Shown in pieces: positions 32,664 to 42,104 of a DNA stretch of 64,000 nt. Every line of letters starts with the position of its first letter. The first letter of the stretch is position 1. The translations under genes were made by a program, and so were the position numbers. Below the pieces are notes generated by a model. It searched no databases. It was not told the origin of the DNA and saw only the letters and a program-made list of their open reading frames with translations. The DNA comes from Collinsella sp. (GTDB taxonomy: Bacteria; Actinomycetota; Coriobacteriia; Coriobacteriales; Coriobacteriaceae). Location of the stretch: the NCBI GenBank assembly GCA_018368345.1, contig JAGZEK010000003.1:1-64000 (forward strand). The letters run 5' to 3'.

Positions 32664-33797
32664 TTACTTCCAAACGCGCTCGGAAATGCGCTTGACCAGC
32701 GCGATCTTTGCCCACTGCTCGTCCTCGGTCAGCTTATTGCCAATCTCGCAGCTGGCAAAGCCGCACTGGGGCGACAGGTACAGGTTCTCGAGCGGCACAT
32801 ACTTTGCGGCCTCGCGGATGCGCTCGACGATAACATCCTCGTTCTCGAGCTCTGCCGCTTTGGTGGTCACCAAGCCCAGCACGACCTTCTTGCCGGGAGC
32901 AACGTACTTGAGCGGCTCAAAACCACCGGCGCGGGGCGTGTCGAACTCCAGATAGAACGCGTCAACGTCCTCATGCGCAAACAGGTACGGCGCGATGGGG
33001 TCGTAGCCGCCCTCAAAAGCGTAGGTGGAGTGGTAGTTGCCGCGGCATACATGCGTGTTGATAACCAGATCGTCGGGCTTGCCCTCGATGGCGGCATTGT
33101 TGAGCGCCACGCCCAGCTCGCTTACCTTTTGCAGGTCGACCGGGCTCATGCCGGTTTTGGCAACAAAATCGGTATCGCAGTAGATGCCCCAGGTGCAGTC
33201 ATCAAACTGGATGTTGCGGCAGCCCGCGGCATACAGGTCAGCAATCACGGTGCGGTATGCTGCGGCAATGGCATCGACGAGCTCTTCGTCGGTCTTGTAG
33301 ACGGCGTGCAGACTCTCCTGCTGGCCATCGCAGCGGTCGAGTGTGACTTCGGAGAACGTCTGGATCGGCGCCGGAATGGTCTGGCGCGCGACCTGGCCCT
33401 CTCCCTCGAGCGACTTGATAAATTTGAAGTGCTCAACGAACGGATGATTCTCGCCGCTAATGGGACCGGTTACCACGGCGGTGTCGGCGGTAGTCTCCTC
33501 ATCGTGGAACATGTAGCCCGTGCGCGAGGCGCGGCGCTCAATGCCGTTGAGGCCCCACATAAAATCGAGGTGCCAGTAGCTGCGGCGGAACTCGCCATCG
33601 GTAATCACCTGCAGGCCGGCAGCCTTCTGCTTGGCCACTAAGTCGCGGATGGCCTCGTCCTCGACGGCCTTAAGGCCGGAAGCGTCAAGTTTACCCGCGA
33701 CATAGGCGGCACGGGCGTCCTTTACAGCCTGCGGACGAAGAAAACTGCCGACGATATCGGCACGAAACGGCGCGTTCGGTTGAATCGAAGTGCTCAT
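32664..33797 (-). CDS. MetE-like cobalamin-independent methyltransferase (YxjG/YxjH type)
   Basis: The 377-aa protein matches the C-terminal catalytic half of MetE alone, as in Bacillus YxjG/YxjH. The zinc-ligand pattern is THVCRGN (His, Cys), FYLEFD (Glu) and LSPQCGFAS (Cys). DGEFRRSYWHLDF and QFDDCTWGIY are also conserved. It probably transfers a methyl group to homocysteine or a related thiol; the donor is unclear. ATG 33797 follows GGGAG. A perfect palindrome at 33884 lies about 90 bases upstream, and the LysR gene beyond it is a good candidate regulator. Confidence 0.85.
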   Translation of the reverse strand: MSTSIQPNAPFRADIVGSFLRPQAVKDARAAYVAGKLDASGLKAVEDEAIRDLVAKQKAAGLQVITDGEFRRSYWHLDFMWGLNGIERRASRTGYMFHDEETTADTAVVTGPISGENHPFVEHFKFIKSLEGEGQVARQTIPAPIQTFSEVTLDRCDGQQESLHAVYKTDEELVDAIAAAYRTVIADLYAAGCRNIQFDDCTWGIYCDTDFVAKTGMSPVDLQKVSELGVALNNAAIEGKPDDLVINTHVCRGNYHSTYAFEGGYDPIAPYLFAHEDVDAFYLEFDTPRAGGFEPLKYVAPGKKVVLGLVTTKAAELENEDVIVERIREAAKYVPLENLYLSPQCGFASCEIGNKLTEDEQWAKIALVKRISERVWK

Positions 33798-33883
33798 AGA
33801 TATCTCCCTTTGCATTGGTTGCTTTACTGGGACAGAGTATGAGCGCTCATATGGACATCGTAAAATATATGTTTATAACAGTT

Positions 33884-33906
33884 TGATATAGATGCTTCCT
33901 ATATCA
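33884..33906. promoter_or_regulatory. LysR-type palindromic operator
   Basis: TGATATAG and CTATATCA are perfect complements with a 7-base spacer (33884-33906), between the MetE-like and LysR genes. The T-N11-A type spacing fits LysR binding. The target is probably the MetE-like promoter. Confidence 0.55.
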
Positions 33907-33952
33907 GTTTGGACTGCCATAAAGAGATTTGACCCGTGCAGAACGCAGCAGT

Positions 33953-34849
33953 CTAGATGTGCTGACGAATCGCTTCGATATAGGCCTGCCCGTAGCGCGT
34001 AAGTGTCGTGTTCTTGCGCGTGATGATGCCGATCTCCATGTACTCGTCTACATCGAGCGGAATGGAGATAATGCCGGGGCCGTTAAGTTCATGGCTGATC
34101 ACGCCCGAACAAACCGTGTAGCCGTTAAGGCCCATGGCCAGATTGAACAACGTCGCACGGTCGCGCACGCGGATATTCTTGCGACGCTCAAAGGTCGAGG
34201 TCAGTTCCTCGGAATAATAAAACGAGTTATAGCTGCCCTGCTCATAGGACAGGAACGGGTAGTCCTCGAGATCTTCGAGCGTCACGCTGGCGTGGTCCGC
34301 CAGCGGATGGTCGGAGCACACAAAGACATGCGGCGTGGCGCAGAAGAGCCCCTCGAATACGAGCTCGTTGGCCGCCAGCATGCGCTCGATGACCTCGCGA
34401 TTGTGCTCCGACAGATACAGGATGCCGAGCTCGCTTTTCATATGCGCGACGTCCTCGATAATCTCGTGGGTCTGCTCCTCGCGCAGGGTAAAGTCGTAGC
34501 GCGCGGCATCGAACTCGCGGATCACATCGACAAATGCATTAACGGCAAAGGAATAATGCTGGCAGCTCACACTAAAGTGCGGCACCTGCTCGGACGTGCC
34601 TTTGTACTTGCCCTCGAGCAGGTCGGCCTGGTCGAGCACCTGGCGCGCGTAGCCCAAGAAGGTCTCGCCTTCCTCGGACACAATGACGCCCTTGTTGGTG
34701 CGCTCAAAGATGTGTACACCCATCTCGTTTTCGAGATCGCGAATTGACGCGGTAATCGAAGGCTGCGACACAAAGAGCCGGCGCGAGGCCTCGGTGATGC
34801 TGCCGCATTCGGCAACTTTGACGACATATCTGAGCTGCTGGAGCTTCAT
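33953..34849 (-). CDS. LysR family regulator
   Basis: The 298-aa regulator has a LysR HTH (GSITEASRRLFVSQPSITASIRDLE) and a substrate-binding-like domain. ATG 34849 follows GGGAG by six bases; the longer frame upstream overlaps the HAD gene. It starts 10 bases after the HAD gene, so the two form an operon. Its position just before the palindrome and the MetE-like gene suggests control of sulfur amino acid metabolism, but the effector is unknown. Confidence 0.88.
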   Translation of the reverse strand: MKLQQLRYVVKVAECGSITEASRRLFVSQPSITASIRDLENEMGVHIFERTNKGVIVSEEGETFLGYARQVLDQADLLEGKYKGTSEQVPHFSVSCQHYSFAVNAFVDVIREFDAARYDFTLREEQTHEIIEDVAHMKSELGILYLSEHNREVIERMLAANELVFEGLFCATPHVFVCSDHPLADHASVTLEDLEDYPFLSYEQGSYNSFYYSEELTSTFERRKNIRVRDRATLFNLAMGLNGYTVCSGVISHELNGPGIISIPLDVDEYMEIGIITRKNTTLTRYGQAYIEAIRQHI

Positions 34850-34859
34850 GGCTTTCTCC

Positions 34860-35768
34860 CTAGACGTTCGTGACGTCGAAACCCGTCGCGTCCATCTGAC
34901 GCATAAACGACGGCATCTCCCCCGTCGCGGCGCAGGCGGCAATCTGATGCAGAGCCCCGGCAACCGCATCATCTGCCGCAGCGCCGATATGCCAGCGCGC
35001 GGCAGCCGTGACGGCCTCGTTGGCATTGGCGACTGCAACGGAATTGGGAACGGCATCGATCATGGGCAAATCGTTATCGGAATCGCCGAATACGGCCACC
35101 TCGTCGGGCGTCAGGCCCAAAGCGCGCGCCAGCTCCAGCGCAGCACAGCCCTTGTCCCAGCCGGTCGGAAGAACGTCGAACAGGCGCACGCGGTTGTTGG
35201 GAAACACGAGCGAGAGCTCCGGCACCTCGGCGGCAACACGCTCGCGCAGCTCGGCGAGCTCCTCGCGCGAACGGGCACTCCAGATATTCGCCTTGTATAC
35301 CGGGGCATCGTCAACGACAGGGCGACAGGGAGCCTCTTCGCCCTTGAGCCACGCGTTGCCGCCTGACTCCATGGCGCGACGCACACGCTCGGGATCGCTT
35401 GTCACGCAATAGGCGTCGTTGTCCCAAAAGTCATCACCCAGACGGTAGACCTTCAAATAGGTATCGTCGGTCTCTTGCTCCAGGTAGTCGGCCAGGCGCA
35501 TAAGGGCATCGTTATCAGTTGCGCGCGAGGCAACCGCCTCGCCATCGACAAACATCACCTGGCCGTTGCAAAACGCACCGGTCGAGAAGCACTCGGAGCG
35601 ATTGCGGAACATCCAGCTCATCGCGGACGGCTGGCGACCCGAAACCGGGCCAAAATGCAGGCCCGCCGCCTGCATGGCATGAATGCCCTCGATGGCGCAG
35701 TCGCTGGCGCCATCGTGTCCAGCAGGAATCAGCGTATCGTCCATATCGGTCAGCACAAGTTTGATCAT
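34860..35768 (-). CDS. Cof-type HAD phosphatase
   Basis: The 302-aa haloacid dehalogenase family member has motif I LTDMDDTLI (nucleophile Asp), motif II SGRQPSA, motif III Lys in TGWDKGCA and motif IV GDSDNDLPMI. The C2-type cap (IIB, Cof-like) lies between. It should be a sugar-phosphate or cofactor-phosphate phosphatase. ATG 35768 follows AGGGGACC; the open frame upstream runs into the repeat region and is not coding. The downstream LysR gene is co-transcribed. Confidence 0.88.
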   Translation of the reverse strand: MIKLVLTDMDDTLIPAGHDGASDCAIEGIHAMQAAGLHFGPVSGRQPSAMSWMFRNRSECFSTGAFCNGQVMFVDGEAVASRATDNDALMRLADYLEQETDDTYLKVYRLGDDFWDNDAYCVTSDPERVRRAMESGGNAWLKGEEAPCRPVVDDAPVYKANIWSARSREELAELRERVAAEVPELSLVFPNNRVRLFDVLPTGWDKGCAALELARALGLTPDEVAVFGDSDNDLPMIDAVPNSVAVANANEAVTAAARWHIGAAADDAVAGALHQIAACAATGEMPSFMRQMDATGFDVTNV

Positions 35769-35807
35769 AAGGTCCCCTCGGTCATTCTTTATCCCGTCTA
35801 TTGTAAC

Positions 35808-35853
35808 GACCTGCCAATAAGGGACAGGTTTATCTTGGCAGGTTTTATCTGGG
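35808..35853 (-). repeat. CAGATAAAACC...CCTGTCCC repeat, copy 2
   Basis: On the minus strand CCCAGATAAAACCTGCCAAG then ATAAACCTGTCCC, TTATTGG and CAGGTC. It differs from the copy at 55135 by only a few bases. ACCTGCCAA/TTGGCAGGT form the stem. Confidence 0.8.
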
Positions 35854-35873
35854 AAAATGCAGCGCCCCTGTTG

Positions 35874-35911
35874 CCACCTGCCAAAATAAACCTGTCCCAT
35901 ATTGGCAGGTG
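35874..35911 (+). repeat. CCTGTCCC hairpin, copy 3 (partial)
   Basis: CCACCTGCCAAAATAAACC then TGTCCCATATTGGCAGGTG. The arms ACCTGCCAA and TTGGCAGGT are perfect. With copy 2 it forms an inverted pair, like bacterial interspersed mosaic elements. Confidence 0.8.
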
Positions 35912-35938
35912 CGCTAGTATAGGGAACAACAGATTCGA

Positions 35939-36032
35939 TGCGGGAGTGCCGGCGGTGCAAACCACAAGGCTGAGAGGGCATAGGGCCCAATCCTTTGAAC
36001 CTGTCAGTTAATGCTGGCGTAGGGAGCATGCC
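35939..36032 (+). promoter_or_regulatory. TPP (THI element) riboswitch
   Basis: The leader contains GCGGGAGTGCC, the diagnostic GGCTGAGAGGGC, AACCTGTCAGTTAATGCTGG and GCGTAGGGAGCATGCCGC. Together these make the standard thiamine pyrophosphate aptamer with P1 closed by GCGG/CCGC. A terminator hairpin follows immediately, so high TPP should stop transcription of thiM and the genes after it. Confidence 0.93.
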
Positions 36033-36039
36033 GCCTTTA

Positions 36040-36072
36040 CAGGGGCGCTGTCTATGCACAGCGCCCCTTTTC
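36040..36072 (+). terminator. riboswitch-linked terminator
   Basis: AGGGGCGCTGT and ACAGCGCCCCT arms around ctatgc, then TTTT, placed eight bases after the TPP aptamer and before the thiM ribosome site. Confidence 0.85.
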
Positions 36073-36093
36073 TATGCCAAGGAGGCATGTGCA

Positions 36094-36933
36094 GTGATTG
36101 ATTCGGAACAGCTTAAGCAACATATGGTCAAGGCCGTAGAGGAGATTCGAGCCACCAATCCGATGGCCGGCTCCATCACCAACACGGTGACGATCGACTT
36201 TGTCGCCAACGCGCAGCTCGCCGTGGGCGGTTCGGCCGCCATGGTCTATCTGCCCGACGAGGGCGAGGCGCTCGTTGCCGGCGGCGGCGCCATCTATCTC
36301 AACATGGGCACGCTCTTCCCCATCTACGAGCAGACGATTCCCCGCGCGGCCAAGGCGGCACACGACGCCGGCAAGCCCTGGGTGCTCGATCCGGTGGGTC
36401 TGGGCATCGGTAGTCTGCGCACCCAGCTGGTAAACGAGCTCAAGCAGTACAAGCCCGCCATCGTACGCGGCAACGCCTCCGAGATCATCGCACTCTCCGG
36501 CCTGTGGGGTCTTGAGGGCGAGTCGGCCGATCTGAGCCGCGTACGTGGTGTCGATACCACCGACACGGTCGACGCCGCCCGCGATGCCGCCGTGGCGCTC
36601 GCTCGCTACACCGGCGGCGCCGTTGTGGTCTCGGGCGAAGTCGACCTGATTACCGACGGCACGACCGTGGCCAAATCCCACGGCGGCAGCCCGCTCATGT
36701 CCAAGATCACCGGCTGCGGTTGCTCGCAGGGCGGCGTGCTGGCCGTGTACGCCTGTGCTACCGATCCGTTTACGGCAGCAGTCTGCGGCACCGCCGTCTA
36801 CAACGTTGCCGGCACGCGTGCCGCCGCCGTCGCCGATGCCCCGGCAAGCTTTAAGGTCGCCTTTATCGACGAGCTCTACCGCGCAACCGCCCAGGATATT
36901 GCCGACAACCGACTCGAGCTCGAGGAGGCATAA
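36094..36933 (+). CDS. thiM: hydroxyethylthiazole kinase ThiM
   Basis: The 279-aa kinase phosphorylates the thiazole alcohol in thiamine salvage. It shows SITNTVTIDFVANAQLAVGG (the usual N-terminal motif), GGGAIYLNMGTL, WVLDPVGLG, VRGNASEI and the C-terminal ITGCGCSQGG with the active-site Cys/Asp region. GTG 36094 follows a perfect AAGGAGG; no in-frame ATG is nearby. It is the first gene of a three-gene operon under the TPP riboswitch. thiD was not found here, so the HMP branch must be encoded elsewhere. Confidence 0.93.
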   Translation: MIDSEQLKQHMVKAVEEIRATNPMAGSITNTVTIDFVANAQLAVGGSAAMVYLPDEGEALVAGGGAIYLNMGTLFPIYEQTIPRAAKAAHDAGKPWVLDPVGLGIGSLRTQLVNELKQYKPAIVRGNASEIIALSGLWGLEGESADLSRVRGVDTTDTVDAARDAAVALARYTGGAVVVSGEVDLITDGTTVAKSHGGSPLMSKITGCGCSQGGVLAVYACATDPFTAAVCGTAVYNVAGTRAAAVADAPASFKVAFIDELYRATAQDIADNRLELEEA

Positions 36934-36936
36934 GCC

Positions 36937-37278
36937 ATGTCCGAACCCGCAACCAATGCCGGCATGAACACGCTCGTCGCCGTGGCCATCGCCCCATGCG
37001 GCACCGGCGACGAGCTGTCCGCCGAGGTCGCCGAGGTCGTGCGCGTCATTCGCGAGAGCGGCCTTCCCAACCGCACCACCTCGATGTTCACCGAGATTGA
37101 GGGCGACTGGGACGAGGTCATGCAGGTCGTGCGCGACGCGACCTTTGTGTTGGCGAGCAAGGGCATCCGCACCGAAGTCGTGCTCAAAGCCGATATTCGA
37201 CCCGGATTTACCGACACCATGACCGGCAAACTCGAGCGCATGGAAGCGCAGATCAAAAAGCAGGAGGAAGCACGATGA
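36937..37278 (+). CDS. MTH1187/YqgV-type thiamine-binding protein
   Basis: The 113-aa protein has the MTH1187 (DUF77) fold pattern: VAVAIAPCGTGDELSAEVAEVV, NRTTSMFTEIEGDWDEV and IRTEVVLKADIRPG. Proteins of this family bind thiamine or HMP-like ligands in some bacteria. It lies three bases after thiM and overlaps thiE (ATGA), which supports a role in thiamine metabolism. The precise role is not known. Confidence 0.82.
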   Translation: MSEPATNAGMNTLVAVAIAPCGTGDELSAEVAEVVRVIRESGLPNRTTSMFTEIEGDWDEVMQVVRDATFVLASKGIRTEVVLKADIRPGFTDTMTGKLERMEAQIKKQEEAR

Positions 37279-37970
37279 GCATCCGCGACAACCTTGATAT
37301 CTCGGCCTATCTGGTGCTCGGCCCCGAAAACACCCTCGGACGCCCCGTGGGCGATGTGGTGGCCCAGGCGCTCGACGCCGGCTTTACCTGCATTCAGGTG
37401 CGCTCCAAGGTGGCAAGCGCCCGCGAGATCATTGCGCTGACCGGCGACGCCGCGCAGGCAATCGCACAGGCCGGCAAGACCGGTCAGGTCGCCTTGCTGA
37501 TCGATGACCGTCTGGACTGTGTGCTTGCCGCGCGCGAGCAGGGCATTGCCGTCGATGGCGTGCACGTAGGCCAGAGCGACATTCCCGTCGAGGTCTGCCG
37601 CAAGCTGCTGGGCCCCGATGCCATTGTGGGCCTTTCGGCCCGTTGCGAGGAGATGCTCGAGTACGTCAAGACCGCCGACATGAGCCTGGTCGACTACCTG
37701 GGCATCGGCCCGCTCCACGAGACCGAGACCAAGCGCGACTGCGGACGCGCGGCCGACGGCTCCATCATCACCAAGAGCTTTGAGGACCTGGCCGCACTCC
37801 ACGCGGCAAGCCCCGTGCCCATCGTGGTGGGCGGCGGCGTCAAGACGGCCGACCTACCGCAGCTCAAGGCCACTGGCGTCGACGGCTTTTTCGTAGTGAG
37901 CGCCGTCTGCAGTGCCGACGACCCCCACGCCGCAGCCAAGGAGCTCGTCGATACCTGGCAGCAGGCATAG
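37275..37970 (+). CDS. thiE: thiamine-phosphate synthase ThiE
   Basis: The 231-aa TIM-barrel enzyme couples the thiazole phosphate from ThiM with HMP-PP to make thiamine phosphate. Conserved parts are IQVRSK, LLIDDRLD, GVHVGQSDIP, GLSARC, DYLGIGPLHETETKRDC and PIVVGGGVKTADLP. The start overlaps the previous stop (ATGA). It is the last gene of the riboswitch-controlled operon; a perfect 14-bp stem hairpin follows. Confidence 0.93.
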   Translation: MSIRDNLDISAYLVLGPENTLGRPVGDVVAQALDAGFTCIQVRSKVASAREIIALTGDAAQAIAQAGKTGQVALLIDDRLDCVLAAREQGIAVDGVHVGQSDIPVEVCRKLLGPDAIVGLSARCEEMLEYVKTADMSLVDYLGIGPLHETETKRDCGRAADGSIITKSFEDLAALHAASPVPIVVGGGVKTADLPQLKATGVDGFFVVSAVCSADDPHAAAKELVDTWQQA

Positions 37971-38014
37971 GCATAGGCCGAACAGCTGATTCGCAGCCTC
38001 ATATCTTCAGCAAT

Positions 38015-38060
38015 GGAAAGCGCATCCCAGTTTGGGCCTCCATTCCGGGATGCGCTTTCC
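38015..38060. terminator. long hairpin between thiE and patatin genes
   Basis: GGAAAGCGCATCCC (38015-38028) and GGGATGCGCTTTCC (38047-38060) are perfect complements. There is no T-run after either arm, but it fills the convergent junction. Confidence 0.6.
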
Positions 38061-38071
38061 GTATGCGACCC

Positions 38072-38941
38072 TTACCCCGCCAGATACGCTTCCAACGCCG
38101 GCAAAGTCGCCTCTGCATCGTGGCGGCCGACCTGGTAGATGCGCTCGAGCTCATCCGGTTCGCGGCACAGCGACGGCACCTTCACCGATTCGCTCGGCCG
38201 CACCACAAAGATTTCGCCGGCAGCCTCTCGACGTGCCAGGTCATCGAGCGTGGCATTGTAGACCTCATGCCGATGCTCAAGCGCTGCAACAAACTCCGGA
38301 TAGTGACGGAACACGCGCCGCAGCATGGGCATCACGCTGTTGGGCTGCTTCACAAAGCCCGCCGGCTGCGTGAGTACCACGATATTGCGGTCATACCCCT
38401 GCGCAAACAGCCATGCGCTGGGAATAGAATCAGCCACGCCACCATCCAGATACTTATGCCCGTCAATAGCAACGGGACGCGTCGCCACAGGAATGGCAGA
38501 CGACGCCCGGATCCACTCGATATCGCGCTCGTCGCCATACGGTAGATCGTGGTAGACGGCCTTGCCCGTCTCGATATCGGTACACACGCACGTAAATCGC
38601 ATGGGGCAGGCGCGATACGCCTCCAAGTCGATGGGATCGCGCTCGATAGGCACCTCGTGATAGGCAAAATCGGCATTGAACATATCGCCGGTTCGCAGCC
38701 AGCTGGTCACGCTCGCATAGCGCTTGTCGGCGCAATAAGCCTTGTTGTAACGAATGGCACGGCCGATCTGGCGCGATTTAAAGTTGTAGCCAAACGCCGC
38801 GCCCGCCGAGACACCCACCATATGGTCGCAGGTCAAACCGCGCTCCATCCAAACGTCGAGCACGCCCGCCGTATACATACCGCGGTAGCCGCCTCCCTCG
38901 AGCGCAAGCCCCACCGTGCGCGTCGTATCCGGCTGTGCCAT
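38072..38941 (-). CDS. patatin-like phospholipase
   Basis: The 289-aa protein has the complete patatin catalytic pattern: oxyanion loop EGGGYRGMY, nucleophile GVSAGA and the DGG of YLDGGVADSIP. It is similar to the bacterial YjjU-type group. The likely activity is lipid acyl hydrolysis; the substrate is unknown. ATG 38941 follows GGAGATGG; upstream codons are not conserved-looking. There is no signal peptide, so it is presumably cytosolic. It is single and convergent with the thiamine operon. Confidence 0.88.
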   Translation of the reverse strand: MAQPDTTRTVGLALEGGGYRGMYTAGVLDVWMERGLTCDHMVGVSAGAAFGYNFKSRQIGRAIRYNKAYCADKRYASVTSWLRTGDMFNADFAYHEVPIERDPIDLEAYRACPMRFTCVCTDIETGKAVYHDLPYGDERDIEWIRASSAIPVATRPVAIDGHKYLDGGVADSIPSAWLFAQGYDRNIVVLTQPAGFVKQPNSVMPMLRRVFRHYPEFVAALEHRHEVYNATLDDLARREAAGEIFVVRPSESVKVPSLCREPDELERIYQVGRHDAEATLPALEAYLAG

Positions 38942-38962
38942 GTGACCATCTCCGTTCCTGCG

Positions 38963-38991
38963 TTTTAAAACGGGACAAGTATACCCGTCAA
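38963..38991 (-). promoter_or_regulatory. possible patatin promoter
   Basis: In the minus sense TTGACG (38991-38986), 17 bases and TTAAAA (38968-38963). The -35 box is good and the -10 box weak. The rest of the 319-bp gap to 39260 holds AT-rich stretches (such as TATATAATTG) but no other feature I can support. Confidence 0.35.
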
Positions 38992-39260
38992 CATATATCG
39001 ACTCAGTCGCATTTTTCATGCGCACCCAGGCGTTGCCGTTTGGCGAATAATAGCCGCCCACAGCATGTGCGCCCATATATAATTGTGCACTGTTGTCTAT
39101 ACTACTCAGCTGTTATCAACAGCGAACATTAGCCGGCAAAGTAACTCAACAACGCAGCAAGGCGGGGGCCTGGATACACGCAAGGCGCCGAGCAACGACG
39201 CGTGTACACTACGAGCTCGCCCGACGCCATCCGCCCCGACCTCAGAAAGCCGCTTACAAC

Positions 39261-41977
39261 ATGGACACCGCCAGCAATTACACCGAAACGCTCGAAAAGA
39301 CCGTCCGTGACCTTCTCGAGCGTCAGGATGATCTGATTAGGACGGCCTTTACCGACCAGCTCACCGGACTTGGTAACCGCGGCGGCTTTGCCCATTCCCT
39401 AGAGGAAATCTGGGAGCAGGAACTGCCCGTGACCATGGCGTTTATCGACATCGATAACCTTAAGCACTGCAACGACGTCTTTGGGCATGACGAGGGCAAC
39501 CGCTATATCTTGCAGGTAAGTCTCTATCTCAAGCTGTATATGAAAGTGGACGAGGCGGCGTTTCGCATAGGCGGCGACGAGTTCGCCATCCTGTCTACGA
39601 TTGCGACCGAGGACGACCTCGCCGAGCGCCTGGAACACTGCCGAACGGTCCTACTCAAAAACAACGATTCCGAGATGCCTCACTCGTTTAGCTACGGAGT
39701 GTCGCACGCCGACCCCGCCCTGGGTGAAGTCTCCAATCGCATGACACTCGATGCCGACCATCGCATGTACGACTACAAGCTACGCCATGCCATGCATCTT
39801 GATCGACGCAATATCGCGCAAGTCCACACCGACGACTTCGAAATAAGCGATCGCGTTTTTGACGCCTTTTCGATGCTCAACGAAGGCCGTTATTGCTTTA
39901 TCGAGAACTTGGACAAACATCGCACCCTATGGTCACAAGGCGCCTGCGCGATCTCGGTCTTCCTTCTGAGCATGTAGACAACTGCCACGATTACTGGAAA
40001 ACGCGCGTCCACCCCGATGACCTTGAGGCCTACATCAACGACATCGACCAAATCTATAATGGCTCCAAACACCGCCGCGTCATGCAGTACCGCATGCGCA
40101 ATGCCGCGGGCGACTACGTCCTCTGCCGCGCTCGCGGGTTTCGCATCGACGGCGACGGAAATACCCCCTCGCTCTATGTCGGCGAACTTGTTAACCACTC
40201 ACTCGCCGAGACCGTCGACGCCGCCACGGGCCTCGGAACGCAGCGTATGCTGATCAACGCTATCGATGCCTGCCGTCGCGACCGTTGCGAGACGGGGCTT
40301 ATAGTGGTCCGCATTTGTGGCACGGCAAAGTTCAACGAGCTCTACGGGGCCGAGGCTGTCGACAACATGCTCGCCGAATACGCAGGCCGCATGCTATCGA
40401 TCACCCGCGGCAGAAGTCGCGTCTTCCGCTCGCGAAACGCCCAGTTCGTCGTGCTCAGCAACGATCTGGACCACGAGGCATTCGAGCAACTGACCCATCA
40501 TCTTAAAGAGGCCGTTTTCGCTCCTGTTCGAATCGCGAACGACACCATTACCCCCGTCTGTCTTGTCGTCCCGGCCTTTTACGAGCGCTTAATCAATCAA
40601 GCGACCGCTGTTTTAGGCGAACTCGACCGTCGTCTTCGCGCCGCCGGCGGGCTTGCACCCAACGACAGCCTCCCCATACCCGAGATTGAGCGTAAAAGCG
40701 CCGTCGCCGAACGCATCGATACGCTCACGGGCCTCTATCGACCCAGCGAGTTTATGCGGCGTGCCAACGCATTTCTTAAGACAAGGCGCGACGCCGCTTG
40801 GTGTATCGCCACCGTCGACATGGGTCATATGCGACTGTTCAACGAATGGCACGGACAGGCCGAGGGCGACCGCGTGCTCGCCGATGTGGGCACGGTCCTC
40901 AAAGACATCGAGAATGCCGAGATGGGCGTCGCAGGATACTGGGGCCAAGACGACTTTTGCATTCTCATCCCCTTTGAGCACAACACCGTCCATCAAATCT
41001 ATAACCGCGTTCGTGCCGCCGTGGCCAAGCATGATGACGGCGTGGGTTTCTGGCCGTCCATGGGCGTTTGCCCCATCGACCCCAACGAGGAAATCACCAT
41101 CGACGCGCAGGCCAAGGCCATGTTTACCAATCGGCGCGCCAAAAACGATTTTAAGGATCGCATCGCCGTCTTTCGCCCCGAGGAATACAAGCGCGAGGTG
41201 GCGTTTCACCGCACCCTCACCGAGTTCCAGTATGCGCTCTCAAACGACCGCATCACCTACTACCTGCAGCCCCAGGTTGATATGGAAACCGGCGAGATCA
41301 TTGGCGCCGAAGCACTCACCCGCTGGATTGACAAGGACGGCTCTCTCATTTCGCCCGCAACGTTTATCCCCGCACTCGAGGAAAGCGGCTTTGTGGTGAC
41401 GCTCGACAAGTACATTTGGCAGGGTGTCGCCTCGTGGCTGCGCGGGCGCATCGATCGAGGACTTCGCGTGGTTCCGGTCTCGCTTAATGTGTCGCGCGTG
41501 GATATCCTTGCCTGCGACGTTGCCGAACATATGGGGGCGCTCGCTGCCCAATACAACCTACCGCCCGAGCTCATGCGTATCGAGATCACCGAGACGGCTT
41601 ATACGGGGGAGTCCGAGGCCGTGGACAAACTGACAGCCGACCTGCACACCCGCGGCTTCTCGACCCATATGGACGATTTTGGCACCGGCCAGTCCACGCT
41701 CGCGATGCTCAAGAACGTCAACGTCGACGTCATCAAGCTCGACCGCACCTTTGTGCCCACCGACCGCGATCAAGGCCGCAGCGCGCAGATCGTGTCATCG
41801 ATGCTCGAGATGGCGCAGTCGCTCCATCTGCCCGTCGTGGTCGAAGGCGTCGAGACAAATGAGCAGGCAAACATACTACGCCACATGGGCGCCCGCTACG
41901 CTCAGGGCTTCCTCTACTACCGCCCCATGCCGGCGAATGATTTTGAGGCATTGCTCGATGGTGGCAAAAACAACTGA
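39261..41977 (+). pseudogene. frameshifted GGDEF-PAS-GGDEF-GGDEF-EAL protein
   Basis: Two overlapping frames make one gene. Frame 1 (39261-39977) encodes a GGDEF domain with an intact RIGGDEFAIL. Frame 2 (open from 39893, homologous from about 39943) continues with a PAS-like region, two degenerate GGDEF domains (the last with GQDDF) and a full EAL domain (GAEALTRW, MDDFGTGQS, VVEGVETNE). Alignment with the neighbour at 42105 passes smoothly from one frame to the other at TCACAAGGCGCCTGCGCGAT (39933-39952). Adding one C to the CC at 39943-39944 restores a single frame of about 905 codons. It would be a c-di-GMP cyclase/phosphodiesterase if intact. Sequencing error, a true mutation or slippage are all possible. 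ATG 39261 has no strong ribosome site. Confidence 0.75.
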
Positions 41978-42035
41978 TACGCTCGCGCGCAAAACACCAC
42001 CGCCGAAGGGGACATTTGTCTCCATTAGCTAACTT

Positions 42036-42066
42036 ATATCCCCAATTCAAACCGAATTGGGGATAT
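42036..42066. promoter_or_regulatory. 13-bp perfect palindrome before the second GGDEF gene
   Basis: ATATCCCCAATTC (42036-42048) and GAATTGGGGATAT (42054-42066) with a 5-base loop. It lies 38 bases before the start and has no T-run, so it may be an operator or 5' UTR hairpin. Confidence 0.4.
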
Positions 42067-42104
42067 GATACAAACCGTTGTTCTGCCCAAGGAGGTTATT
42101 CATC

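Noticed and set aside
39893..39942. Independent start (ATG/TTG) for the EAL-containing frame
   Set aside because: The first residues do not align with the paralog; homology begins at the frameshift point, so it is the continuation of the upstream gene.
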